A DNA stretch of 46,491 nucleotides, taken from a candidate division WOR-3 bacterium (lineage in GTDB: Bacteria > SDB-A). The position numbers were made by a program, and so were the translations under genes. Below are positions 26,726 through 36,573 of this stretch, in pieces. The stretch spans positions 1 through 46,491 of the forward strand of contig JAFGSQ010000034.1 of NCBI GenBank assembly GCA_016934535.1, given 5' to 3'. The notes beneath the pieces are model-generated. The model did no database searches. It was not told where the DNA came from and saw only the letters and a program-made list of their open reading frames with translations. How positions within the stretch are numbered: position 1 is the stretch's first letter; each line of letters starts with the position of its first letter.

Positions 26726-27122
26726 CTTGTCTTACATTTTTTAATTCTATCTCGTGGTTGAATACGAAATACTTGTTGAAAGGAATATCAAGCGCGTCTC
26801 CCAAGAGCCTGCAACTGTCTTTGTAGCTGAATCTGATGGCTACGCTGTCGCCAATCTCGCCGCTTCCTCTGCGTCTTATGATTATGCTGTCGGGAGATAC
26901 GGTTATACCTTTCTCTTTCATGAACTGAACCAATTTTGTTTTGATGACATCATTGTCGTCGTATTTGATCTTTTCGTCGGCTTTCTTTCTGATCTCATAT
27001 TGACGGATGGGAATTCCGATGAATTGAAAACCAATGTAACCGAGTATTATTAATATTAAAAATGTGAGCAGAATCCATTTTTTTGAATATCCGCTTTTGA
27101 AATTCTTTGACGTGTTTTTCAT
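26706..27122 (-). CDS. Single-helix envelope protein of unknown function
   Basis: I do not recognise the family. The 138-residue protein has a basic N terminus (KNFKSGYSKKW), one strong membrane helix (ILLTFLILIILGYIGFQF), and an extracytoplasmic domain rich in charge and beta propensity (VIKTKLVQFMKEKGITVSPD, SIIIRRRGSGEIGDSVAIRF). The topology suggests a type II membrane protein facing the periplasm. It starts 5 bases after the TPR gene stop and ends next to the barrel gene, so it probably belongs to one envelope operon. Confidence 0.75.
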   Translation of the reverse strand: MKNTSKNFKSGYSKKWILLTFLILIILGYIGFQFIGIPIRQYEIRKKADEKIKYDDNDVIKTKLVQFMKEKGITVSPDSIIIRRRGSGEIGDSVAIRFSYKDSCRLLGDALDIPFNKYFVFNHEIELKNVRQDAPLRN

Positions 27123-27127
27123 AATAA

Positions 27128-28282
27128 TCAGTAAATCTTTTTAAGTCTCGCAGCTTCCCGCAACTGCTGAACGTTGGCGAGTTTCTGCTGAGCTTGTGTT
27201 ACGTAAGAACCTGAAGTGGCGTTTGTGAAATATCCGATGGCTACGTCGCAATTGGCTATGCAGTCGTCCCAATCCTGATTGTTCCAAGCCTCTACGGCGG
27301 CGGCTTGATACTTTGTGCCGACCAAAACGTTGAGATAGCTGTCAGTAGAATACGAGGACAAAGCTTCCTGTGCGAACTGCATCGCGAGAGAGGTCTGACC
27401 GGAATTGTTGAGTAGGCCTATTACTTGTTTGTAGGCTGAAAGACCTCCTCCTTTGCTTATGGCTTCCCTGAAGCGGGAGATGGCTTCGCTGGTTCTTCCG
27501 GCGACGGCGAGGAGAGAACCGAATTCCATCAGCCTTTGAAGAGAAGAATCGGACTGTATAAGAATCTCCATGTGTTCGATCGCTTTGCCGTATTCATGCA
27601 TTCCTTTATAGGCGTCGGCTAACCATGCGTGTATTTCGATTCTGTCGGGATAGGCGATGAGTATCTCTTCGAGAAGGCTTGCCGCGTTTTCGGGACAGCC
27701 GGTTCCGACGTAACATTTAGCCATTCTCTGTTTGAGGGCTATTACAATAGCCGGGTCGTCGGTGAAACCGAGAGCGGTTTCGAGGTACGGCAGTGCTTCG
27801 GAAAATTTGTCTTGTTTGGTCAAAATATCAGCCAATCCGAGAATGGCTGTCGAATTTGTCGAGTCTATCGTGTAAGCTCTTTTGTACATGTTCTCCGATT
27901 CCTCGAAGTTCTCATTTTTGGAAAGATATGATGCGTATTCAATGTAAGTTTCAATTTTATCGGGGAACTCGCTCATCATCGTCTGCCAAATCGAATTTGC
28001 CGCGTCCATTGAATCGAGTTCTTCATAGAGGTTGCCGAGACCGACGTAAGCTTCTGTGTAGTCAGTTGAGCATGAAATCGCTTTTTCGTAAAATTCTATG
28101 GCTTCGGTCCACAATCTGCTGCGCTGGTAATTTATTGCGAGATTGTAGAATTTTTTACATCCGTATTCATCGTCTGATAAAGAGCCTTCAGAACCATTGA
28201 GAACCTGTCCTGTTGTCTGGCACGTTATCACGAAAAACAAAAACAGCGGCAGAAAGCCAGATTTTTTGAATATTTTCACCAT
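27128..28282 (-). CDS. TPR-repeat protein with export signal, probable lipoprotein
   Basis: About 384 residues. A signal segment (FLPLFLFFVITC) with a lipobox-like VITC suggests lipidation at Cys. The body is made of at least seven 34-residue TPR units, for example YNLAINYQRSRLWTEAIEFY, AYVGLGNLYEELDSMDAANS, ILGLADILTKQDKFSEALPY and IHAWLADAYKGMHEYGKAIE. TPR proteins of this kind act as scaffolds in the periplasm or at the outer membrane. The partner is unknown; the neighbouring lipoprotein, one-helix protein and barrel are candidates. The ATG at 28282 is chosen because GGAGGAA precedes it. Confidence 0.85.
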   Translation of the reverse strand: MVKIFKKSGFLPLFLFFVITCQTTGQVLNGSEGSLSDDEYGCKKFYNLAINYQRSRLWTEAIEFYEKAISCSTDYTEAYVGLGNLYEELDSMDAANSIWQTMMSEFPDKIETYIEYASYLSKNENFEESENMYKRAYTIDSTNSTAILGLADILTKQDKFSEALPYLETALGFTDDPAIVIALKQRMAKCYVGTGCPENAASLLEEILIAYPDRIEIHAWLADAYKGMHEYGKAIEHMEILIQSDSSLQRLMEFGSLLAVAGRTSEAISRFREAISKGGGLSAYKQVIGLLNNSGQTSLAMQFAQEALSSYSTDSYLNVLVGTKYQAAAVEAWNNQDWDDCIANCDVAIGYFTNATSGSYVTQAQQKLANVQQLREAARLKKIY

Positions 28283-28284
28283 TA

Positions 28285-28291
28285 TTCCTCC
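28285..28291 (-). promoter_or_regulatory. Ribosome binding site deciding the TPR gene start
   Basis: GGAGGAA on the minus strand lies two bases before the ATG at 28282, which begins the signal peptide. An upstream in-frame ATG at 28327 would add 15 polar residues before it. Confidence 0.65.
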
Positions 28292-28327
28292 GAATCTCCT
28301 TGGCTTGGAATGATTTGTTGATTTCAT

Positions 28328-29212
28328 TTATATTCCGCGAAATATTGAAGGGTCTGTCGCCTGAATATTTTCGGGGGAATAATCATAGGAAGACTTGGCA
28401 ATTTTTCTTGTCGTTACCGGAGTCCTGTTGCGGTCAGGAGAGTGCGCTGATATGAAATATTTTCTGTAAGGATCTGAAGTTATATAACTGAAGCCTTCGA
28501 GAGAAATCGCGTCTTTTATTTCATTTAAAACGGCAGTGTCTTCTATCACGGCTAAAGTGTCAAAAAGCCAAAGGCTGTTATCTCCTTCTTTTTCTTCGTA
28601 AGAGTATGAAGTGAAAGTCAGGTCGTAATCACCCGGAACAAAAGCTATGATTCCGCTGTCTTTGACTGCGAGAAGGTTATCCGGGGTAATATCGTATATG
28701 TGAAAGGGGCGGTCTGTTCCTCCGTCACGAAGTGCTATCAGGAAACTTGTGTCCTTGACGCGGAGAATTGCCGAAAGGTCTTCTGTTTCAACGAAAGAAA
28801 GGGAGGCGTCCAGAGTGTCAATAATGAGATGCCTGTCGGATGTCCTCAGGTAATATACCCATCTTCTCAGCAGGAATTCTTTGTTTTTAAACAGGATGCT
28901 GTCGCTTGATTCGTTGAAAACAAGAGTGTCCTTGATGTAGGACAAATATACGCTTCTGTTTTCGCAGATGACGTAAATTCCGCTGTCATTAACTGTCAGG
29001 CGGGCGTCGTATGTCGCAGACGTGAGATTTTCCGACAGGAAAGGGTAATGACCTCTTACCTGATAGAATTTGTCCATTGTCTGTCTGAGGTTTTTCAAAG
29101 CGAGTTCAGCTCTTTTGATCTTTCCTGAGGCGTCGGCTTCGGATTCAGTTACGCAAGAAAAGGAACTCAAAAGGAGTACAACCGAAAAACAGCATATAAG
29201 ACATTTCTTCAT
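28328..29212 (-). CDS. Lipoprotein with a pseudopilin GspG-like segment
   Basis: Lipoprotein of 294 residues: signal CLICCFSVVLLLSSFSC with the lipid Cys at the end. Directly after it, KIKRAELALKNLRQTMDKFY, then QVRGHYPFLSENLTS, resembles the region after the transmembrane helix in type II secretion major pseudopilins, where a helix leads to an RxxxGxYP turn. The rest, about 200 residues, is beta-rich and unknown. It lacks a prepilin peptidase site, so it is not an ordinary pilin. GGAGGTAG precedes the ATG. It heads the run TPR protein, one-helix protein, barrel, and lies just downstream of tRNA-Ala. Confidence 0.7.
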   Translation of the reverse strand: MKKCLICCFSVVLLLSSFSCVTESEADASGKIKRAELALKNLRQTMDKFYQVRGHYPFLSENLTSATYDARLTVNDSGIYVICENRSVYLSYIKDTLVFNESSDSILFKNKEFLLRRWVYYLRTSDRHLIIDTLDASLSFVETEDLSAILRVKDTSFLIALRDGGTDRPFHIYDITPDNLLAVKDSGIIAFVPGDYDLTFTSYSYEEKEGDNSLWLFDTLAVIEDTAVLNEIKDAISLEGFSYITSDPYRKYFISAHSPDRNRTPVTTRKIAKSSYDYSPENIQATDPSIFRGI

Positions 29213-29241
29213 GCTACCTCCATATTAATATCAAATATTTT

Positions 29242-29318
29242 TGGTGGAGCTGACGGGATTCGAACCCGTGGCCTATTGACTGCCAGTCAATCGCGCTAGC
29301 CAACTGCGCCACAGCCCC
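29242..29318 (-). tRNA. tRNA-Ala (anticodon GGC)
   Basis: Full cloverleaf of 77 bases including encoded CCA. Acceptor GGGGCTG pairs with CAGCTCC and gives the G3-U70 pair that identifies alanine tRNAs. The D stem is GCGC/GCGC. The anticodon stem is ATTGA/TCAAT with loop CTGGCAG (anticodon GGC). The T arm is ACGGG-TTCGAAT-CCCGT. The discriminator base is A. It lies inside a protein-coding run on the same strand, between the Gx transporter and a lipoprotein gene. Confidence 0.97.
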
Positions 29319-29320
29319 AC

Positions 29321-29839
29321 TTAAAAAGTTATTTTATATGCATCCGGCTTTGTGTCAAGGTTTTTTAAAGTTTTTGACAGAATGTGCGATACTGTTCCGG
29401 TTATCAATCCGGTTAAAACACTGAATGCAAACACGAAAGGGAACAGGGAAGACATGATCCCCCCGACTATTATGTCGGCAAAAAACAAAACAATCACGTT
29501 GTGAAGACAGCTTGCCGCCACACTCGCGCCAACGGGACCTGACCCCGGTATTTTTACAAAAAAACACATAACGGCGAAACTCGACAGCGAAGCCACACAG
29601 ACGGCCAAAAAAACCGGAGTCAGCATTGAACCGGAAATAATCCCGGAAGCGGCGATTTTCAGCAAGACAGTAAAAAAAGCCGATGAGAGATTTCCTTTCA
29701 GGATAAGGTATAGAATGACGGCATTTCCGAAGCCGATCCTGAAAAAAGTCGGGTTCAAAAAACTCTCCATAACGTGAAGAGCGATTGCTATTGTCGAAAA
29801 AACCGATAGTTCAATTATTTTGTCGAGTTTTATTTTCAC
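29321..29839 (-). CDS. Gx transporter family membrane protein
   Basis: Small membrane protein, 172 residues, five or six helices, of the family once labelled heptaprenyl diphosphate synthase component I and now Gx transporter, related to ECF substrate-binding components. The typical opening is ELSVFSTIAIALHVMESFLN, followed by FRIGFGNAVILYLIL and HNVIVLFFADIIVGG. The substrate is unknown. It starts with GTG two bases after the stop of the NusG-II gene, a pairing widely conserved in anaerobes, and lies downstream of apbE. Confidence 0.85.
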   Translation of the reverse strand: MKIKLDKIIELSVFSTIAIALHVMESFLNPTFFRIGFGNAVILYLILKGNLSSAFFTVLLKIAASGIISGSMLTPVFLAVCVASLSSFAVMCFFVKIPGSGPVGASVAASCLHNVIVLFFADIIVGGIMSSLFPFVFAFSVLTGLITGTVSHILSKTLKNLDTKPDAYKITF

Positions 29840-29841
29840 GG

Positions 29842-30225
29842 TCAGTATGTAGTTGCGTCAATGTCCGGTTTTTGTCCGGATATGGAGAGCCAGACTCCGT
29901 TAGGCAGGCACGCCGAGGATTCCCACGTTCTTTTTATCCATCCGCGTTTTTCGCATATTTTGTTACGGCATGGTGAGGAAAGTATTCTCGCTTTGCCTGA
30001 TTTGATTTCGATTACTGTCATGCCGATATCACCTTTCACGCTCAAAACAGTGTCAGTTGACATACTGAGTACGTGCCTTTCGCCGGAGGCTGTTTCAACA
30101 ACAGCGTAAAAAGCGGGCTCCGAAGGTTTGAATTTCAAAACAAGGAAAAGTACCGACAATGCTAAAAAAAAGGTAAAAATTATGTAATCGGCGGGATACG
30201 GGTACAATTTGAAGATTTTTTTCAT
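29842..30225 (-). CDS. NusG domain II-containing small membrane protein
   Basis: About 127 residues. One N-terminal helix (YIIFTFFLALSVLFLVLKF) is followed by a small beta domain with the NusG-II family pattern SSPCRNKICEKRGWIKR, then ACLPNGVWLSISG. The conserved cysteines sit in CxxxxC and ACLPN. The domain should lie outside the cytoplasmic membrane. No function is established, and it is not a transcription factor despite the name. The paired Gx transporter gene follows immediately. Confidence 0.87.
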   Translation of the reverse strand: MKKIFKLYPYPADYIIFTFFLALSVLFLVLKFKPSEPAFYAVVETASGERHVLSMSTDTVLSVKGDIGMTVIEIKSGKARILSSPCRNKICEKRGWIKRTWESSACLPNGVWLSISGQKPDIDATTY

Positions 30226-30241
30226 GTCGTCGGGATGTGTG

Positions 30242-31258
30242 TCAGATGAGAAATCCCGTTTTTCTACCGCATTTTGAGCACTTGCCGTCTGTTATACCTT
30301 TTATCGAAGAGTCGAAAAGATATCTTTCAATCCAGAGGTTGCCGCAGTCCGGACAGTAAGAATTCATTTTTTTTCCTACGTTTCCGAAGAAAACGAATTT
30401 CAGGCGTTTTTTTGCTTCTTCGTAAAATCTCATCATGTCCTCTTCATCGGTCGGAGGAGTTGTATACTTGTAATTAGGAAAATATTTGGATATGTGATAG
30501 GGGATCTCGTCGTCCAGCGAAGCCAGAAATTCCGCCGCTTTTGCTATTTCGTCTGTCGTGTCATTAAAACCTGTTACGACAAGGGTCGTCACTTCTACGT
30601 GAACTGAATTTTCTTTGAGAAAGGCTATAGTGTGTAGAACCGAATCGAGGTCGCCTCCGAGTATTTTTCTGTATTTGTCGCTGGAAAATGTCTTGAGATC
30701 TATGTTGGCACCGTCAATCAAAGGAGTCAATTCTTTCAAAGGTTCCGGATTTATTACACCGTTCGAGACTATAACATTGTAGCCGCCGTTGTCTCTCACT
30801 TCTTTGCCGGCGTCGAGAAGATATTCAAACCACACCAGAGGTTCCGTGTAAGTGTAAGCTATTCCTATGGATCCGTTCTGCTTTGACATTCTGCCGGCCT
30901 CCATTGGAGAAAGGTAAACCGTCCGGGCCAGGGTCTGGGATATGGTGTGATTCTGACAGAAAGGGCAGTCGAGATTGCATCCGTTAGGGGCTATAGAGAG
31001 AATGTTCGATCCCGGTTTGAAATGATACAGGGGTTTCTTTTCTACCGGGTCAAGAGAAACAGAGACGGTTTTTCCGTAACCAAGGTTGTAAAGAGTTCCT
31101 TCAATATTACCTCTTATTTTGCATAGTCCGGTTTTACCCTGTTCTATGACGCAGTTGTGAAAACAAAGCAGGCACTTCACTGCGCCGCTGTCCAGTTTTT
31201 CGAAAAATTCCGCTTTTTTTTTCGTTTTCAATCCAATGTCCCGTGTTCGGTTTTCCAC
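30242..31258 (-). CDS. amrS: AmmeMemoRadiSam system radical SAM enzyme
   Basis: Radical SAM protein of 338 residues. An N-terminal cysteine segment (CLLCFHNCVIEQGKTGLCKI) is followed by the cluster motif APNGCNLDCPFCQNH, CxxxCxxC form, GIAYTYTEPLVWFEYLLDAG, and VEVTTLVVTGFNDT. The C-terminal zinc-ribbon has CPDCGNLW, then CSKCGRK. The family is named for its usual association with AMMECR1 and MEMO domains, but neither is encoded in this window. The reaction is not known to me. The GTG at 31258 overlaps apbE by 31 bases; a TTG near 31231 overlapping the apbE stop is also possible. Confidence 0.88.
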   Translation of the reverse strand: MENRTRDIGLKTKKKAEFFEKLDSGAVKCLLCFHNCVIEQGKTGLCKIRGNIEGTLYNLGYGKTVSVSLDPVEKKPLYHFKPGSNILSIAPNGCNLDCPFCQNHTISQTLARTVYLSPMEAGRMSKQNGSIGIAYTYTEPLVWFEYLLDAGKEVRDNGGYNVIVSNGVINPEPLKELTPLIDGANIDLKTFSSDKYRKILGGDLDSVLHTIAFLKENSVHVEVTTLVVTGFNDTTDEIAKAAEFLASLDDEIPYHISKYFPNYKYTTPPTDEEDMMRFYEEAKKRLKFVFFGNVGKKMNSYCPDCGNLWIERYLFDSSIKGITDGKCSKCGRKTGFLI

Positions 31259-32223
31259 TCTATAACGTATTCTTCAAAGCCCGAAGACGACAGGAATTCA
31301 AGACCTTCATCCGTTTCTATTGCAAGAAGGAAATCTGCGCCGGTTGCATCGGCGATTATTCTGCTGGTTTGAGGAGGCAGTATCATGAAGGCCGTCGATA
31401 GCGCGTCCGCTTCTTCAGCCTTTTCGCATATTACGGTTGCGCTTACAATACCCCGGGAAGGCATAAGATTTGACGGGTCGAGAATGTGATGATACCTGAC
31501 GCCGTTTTTGATTATGAATCTCTGATAATCCCCGGAAGTGCATACTGATTTTCCGTTGAGGTTTATTACTGCAATTAGTTCACCGGGGCTCCGGGGATGC
31601 TGAATCCCGATTTTCCATATTTTTCCGTCTTCGCGGTATCCTCTGACGGCTATGTCTCCTCCGGCTTCAATCAGTACGCCGAAAACGCCCAGGGATTCGC
31701 AAATGTCGGCGGTCGTTTGAACAGCCAATCCTTTTGCAATTCCGCCTAGATCCGGAGTTCTCCACGGAGTACAACCCAGTCTGCCGTTCTCAATAACCGG
31801 AAATGCCGTATTTCTGATTCCGATTATGGATTCGAGCAAAGATGAATCTGGCAGTGTTAAAGTTTCCTCTGAAAAATCGCCCCACAGACGCATGACGTCT
31901 CCTAAAGTGGGATCGAACGCGCCTTCTGTTATGTCCATCAGGGTGCATGATTTTTCCCACAGGTAAAAAGAATAAGGATTGAGAGGGGAATCCGTCAGAA
32001 AAATGTTTTCCGGTCCAAAAAGCGAGTCGAAATATGAAAGATTTTCAGAGGAGATTTTCAGGCATTTTTCCAGAGTGTCTCTGTCCGGTCCTGTGACAAT
32101 TATTTTCACTTTAGTGTCCATGCAAAAAAAAGACGTCTCTTCCCTGAAGATTGTAACTTCTTTTTTGGAGCATGAAAGCGACGGAATCATAATTGCTAAT
32201 GAAAACAAAATTTTTACTCTCAC
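31228..32223 (-). CDS. apbE: FAD:protein FMN transferase, lipoprotein form
   Basis: Attaches FMN covalently to Thr/Ser of membrane flavoproteins outside the cytoplasmic membrane, as in Rnf and NQR complexes. The 331-residue protein begins with a lipoprotein signal (LFSLAIMIPSLSC). Family motifs are FFCMDTKVKI, PDLGGIAKGLAVQTTADI, VLIEAGGDIAVRG, KSVCTSGDYQRF, YHHILDPSNLMPS, and the metal-site region EADALSTAFMIL. GTG at 32223 overlaps the TGA of the YkgJ-like gene. No Rnf/NQR subunits are in the window, so the target flavoprotein is elsewhere. Confidence 0.93.
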   Translation of the reverse strand: MRVKILFSLAIMIPSLSCSKKEVTIFREETSFFCMDTKVKIIVTGPDRDTLEKCLKISSENLSYFDSLFGPENIFLTDSPLNPYSFYLWEKSCTLMDITEGAFDPTLGDVMRLWGDFSEETLTLPDSSLLESIIGIRNTAFPVIENGRLGCTPWRTPDLGGIAKGLAVQTTADICESLGVFGVLIEAGGDIAVRGYREDGKIWKIGIQHPRSPGELIAVINLNGKSVCTSGDYQRFIIKNGVRYHHILDPSNLMPSRGIVSATVICEKAEEADALSTAFMILPPQTSRIIADATGADFLLAIETDEGLEFLSSSGFEEYVIEWKTEHGTLD

Positions 32224-32651
32224 GCCAACCCGCTTATCTTGGCTATAAAATTTCTGTGTGCCATAAAAAGCTCTTCAATTATATGGGCGGGCACTGTTTC
32301 GCCTTTTCCGATTCCCGGACATGTGAGATTTTGAAAAGCGGATTCGTCCCTCAGAAGGGTGGACCAAAAAGGGAAAGTCCTGCACTGTATGGGTCTAACC
32401 GGATATATGATGCATTTGTTTCCTTTTAAAAATCTGCATTTTGACGGATGTTCGTCATTTATAATCATGTGTCCTTCATTGTCTTTTGTGAGACATTCTT
32501 TCCTGAAATTTTCTTCAAGCATACCCATAAAAAAAGAAACGGCAGTGATCTCCTCGTCAGTCAGATATACCGCTCCGCCCTCGACGTCACAACAAGCCCC
32601 GCATTTCTGACATTCAAACCTGATGCCGTCTTCAAAAAAACTCTTTGACAT
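32220..32651 (-). CDS. YkgJ-family cysteine-cluster protein
   Basis: Small protein, 143 residues, predicted to bind a metal or Fe-S centre. The cysteines lie in FECQKCGACCD and CRFLKGNKCIIYPVRPIQCR, the YkgJ/CxxCxxCC pattern. The family role is not established. It is the first gene of the minus-strand run leading into apbE (GTGA overlap) and a radical SAM enzyme, consistent with redox or cofactor work. AAAGGAAA lies before the ATG. Confidence 0.87.
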   Translation of the reverse strand: MSKSFFEDGIRFECQKCGACCDVEGGAVYLTDEEITAVSFFMGMLEENFRKECLTKDNEGHMIINDEHPSKCRFLKGNKCIIYPVRPIQCRTFPFWSTLLRDESAFQNLTCPGIGKGETVPAHIIEELFMAHRNFIAKISGLA

Positions 32652-32717
32652 TAAGTGGTTTTCCTTTTACTTATTAATGCTTTTCGGCAAAAACAATACA
32701 GCAGATTATGAGATTAT

Positions 32718-33377
32718 ATGACAAAAAAACAAATCAGCGCCATATTTTTTGATTTCGACGGAACTCTGGCCGACACAATATGGATTTGGGAATCAATAGA
32801 CGAGAAGTTTTTGGGAGCACACGGGATTGAAGTGCCCGCAGATCTTAAGTCGAGGATTGAGGGCATGTCGTTTGAAAACACGGCTCTGTATTTTAAAAAG
32901 AACTTCGGTATAAAACTCACTCCTGAGGAAATAGTCGCAGAATGGTTCGATATAGCCAAAAAGCCCTACGAAGAAGATGTTAATCTTATAAAAGGAGCAA
33001 AGGAAACTTTGCTCGAGCTGAAAGAAAATGGAATGAGGCTCTTTCTGCAGACGTCAAACAAAGAGGAACTCGTTATGCCGGTTCTTGAAAAATACGGAAT
33101 TAATGATTTCTTCGACGGGATGTTTTTTTGTCAGCACAAAGATTCTCCCCTCACTTATTCCATTATTCTGGAAAAAACAGCCGGCGGTAAAAGAGCGATG
33201 ATGATTGACGATGCCTGTACTGCACTCGAAGCGGCTAAAAAATCGGGTATGATTACCGTAGATGTTCTGATACATAAGTCGGATAAAGAGAAAGAAGACG
33301 AGAGAAGTCACGCTTTCATAGATTATTTTGTTGAAGAAACGCTCGAAGAAATACCTGATATCCTGAGAATTTATTGA
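32718..33377 (+). CDS. HAD-superfamily phosphatase
   Basis: Cytoplasmic HAD hydrolase of 219 residues with a cap of the phosphoglycolate phosphatase / beta-phosphoglucomutase type. Motif I is FFDFDGTLADT (nucleophile Asp and acid Asp), motif II LQTSNKEE, the Lys lies in CQHKDSP, and motif IV is MMIDDACTALEAAKKSGM. The substrate cannot be read from sequence; phosphosugars, phosphoglycolate or phosphoserine are all possible. It is a lone gene between divergent and convergent neighbours, ended by a shared terminator. Confidence 0.87.
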   Translation: MTKKQISAIFFDFDGTLADTIWIWESIDEKFLGAHGIEVPADLKSRIEGMSFENTALYFKKNFGIKLTPEEIVAEWFDIAKKPYEEDVNLIKGAKETLLELKENGMRLFLQTSNKEELVMPVLEKYGINDFFDGMFFCQHKDSPLTYSIILEKTAGGKRAMMIDDACTALEAAKKSGMITVDVLIHKSDKEKEDERSHAFIDYFVEETLEEIPDILRIY

Positions 33378-33381
33378 AAAA

Positions 33382-33408
33382 AAAAGAGCGGTTTTAAACC
33401 GCTCTTTT
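33382..33408. terminator. Bidirectional intrinsic terminator
   Basis: AAAAGAGCGGTTT (33382-33394), one central T, then AAACCGCTCTTTT (33396-33408). A GC core with A and T flanks lets it work for the HAD gene on the plus strand and gdhA on the minus strand. Confidence 0.9.
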
Positions 33409-33432
33409 CTCTGAGGTGTTTAAGCCTTTGTA

Positions 33433-34806
<1,374 letters not shown>

Positions 34807-34824
34807 TCATCAGAATAAAAAAGA

Positions 34825-34853
34825 AAAATATACTTAGCTTCAACAAGTGTCAA
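34825..34853 (-). promoter_or_regulatory. Promoter for gdhA
   Basis: On the minus strand, TTGACA (34853-34848) and TATTTT (34830-34825) are 17 bases apart. The start would be near 34818, leaving about 48 bases of leader before the gdhA ATG. Confidence 0.5.
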
Positions 34854-34961
34854 GAAAAATGTATTTATGCGAATATAAAAATGATGTTATTATTCCTCGT
34901 CGCCGGAACATTTCGTTTCTGCGGATGTTTTTTTGCGTTTAGTATAATCAGGAGGGATTAA

Positions 34962-36236
<1,275 letters not shown>

Positions 36237-36240
36237 AGTT

Positions 36241-36573
36241 TTGAAAAAACGTTTGTTTTTCACCGTTTTAACCGTTCTGGCAGTTGTTTTAACGGTTAAA
36301 ACCGTTTTCGTGGGACCCGAGAGTTTGGTTAACATTTCAAGAATGAAACACAGGAACGATTCGCTGAAAAACAGACTTGTCGAGCTCGAAATGAAAAAAG
36401 CCGTGCTCAGTTACAATCTTGTCAGACTCAAAAGGGACACGGCTTATTGGGAGAGAGTTTTCAGACTCTCCGGTATGGGCAAAAGAGGCGAGGCGTTTTT
36501 TATTGTGAGAAACGAAAGCCTCGTACTTGTCTATGATTTTCTTGAAAGCGGAGAAACCGGGATTTCGCAGTGA
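36241..36573 (+). CDS. DivIC/FtsB-like septum formation protein
   Basis: Small bitopic membrane protein, 110 residues. A single N-terminal helix (FFTVLTVLAVVLTVKTVFVG) is followed by a coiled coil (ISRMKHRNDSLKNRLVELEM, then LSYNLVRLKRDTAYWERVFR), the arrangement of DivIC/FtsB. These proteins act in the divisome with FtsL and FtsQ/DivIB. Position immediately after eno is also common for ftsB. The start is TTG, four bases after the eno stop. A strong inverted repeat lies within the helix codons. The closing FRLSGMGKRGEAFF is typical of the family. Confidence 0.83.
   Translation: MKKRLFFTVLTVLAVVLTVKTVFVGPESLVNISRMKHRNDSLKNRLVELEMKKAVLSYNLVRLKRDTAYWERVFRLSGMGKRGEAFFIVRNESLVLVYDFLESGETGISQ
36262..36305 (+). 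repeat. Long inverted repeat inside the divIC-like gene
   Basis: ACCGTTTTAACCGTT (36262-36276) and AACGGTTAAAACCGT (36291-36305) pair at 14 of 15 positions across a 14-base spacer. It encodes the membrane helix, whose repeated Thr-Val codons explain part of it. As RNA it would fold soon after the eno stop. No T run follows, so it is not a normal terminator. Confidence 0.6.

Noticed and set aside
29242-29318. Reading the tRNA as tRNA-Gly with anticodon GCC
   Set aside because: Correct seven-base anticodon loop is CTGGCAG, giving GGC, and the G3-U70 pair marks alanine.
29842-30225. Calling the NusG-II protein a transcription factor
   Set aside because: It has a membrane helix and only the NusG-II type domain, without the NGN domain.
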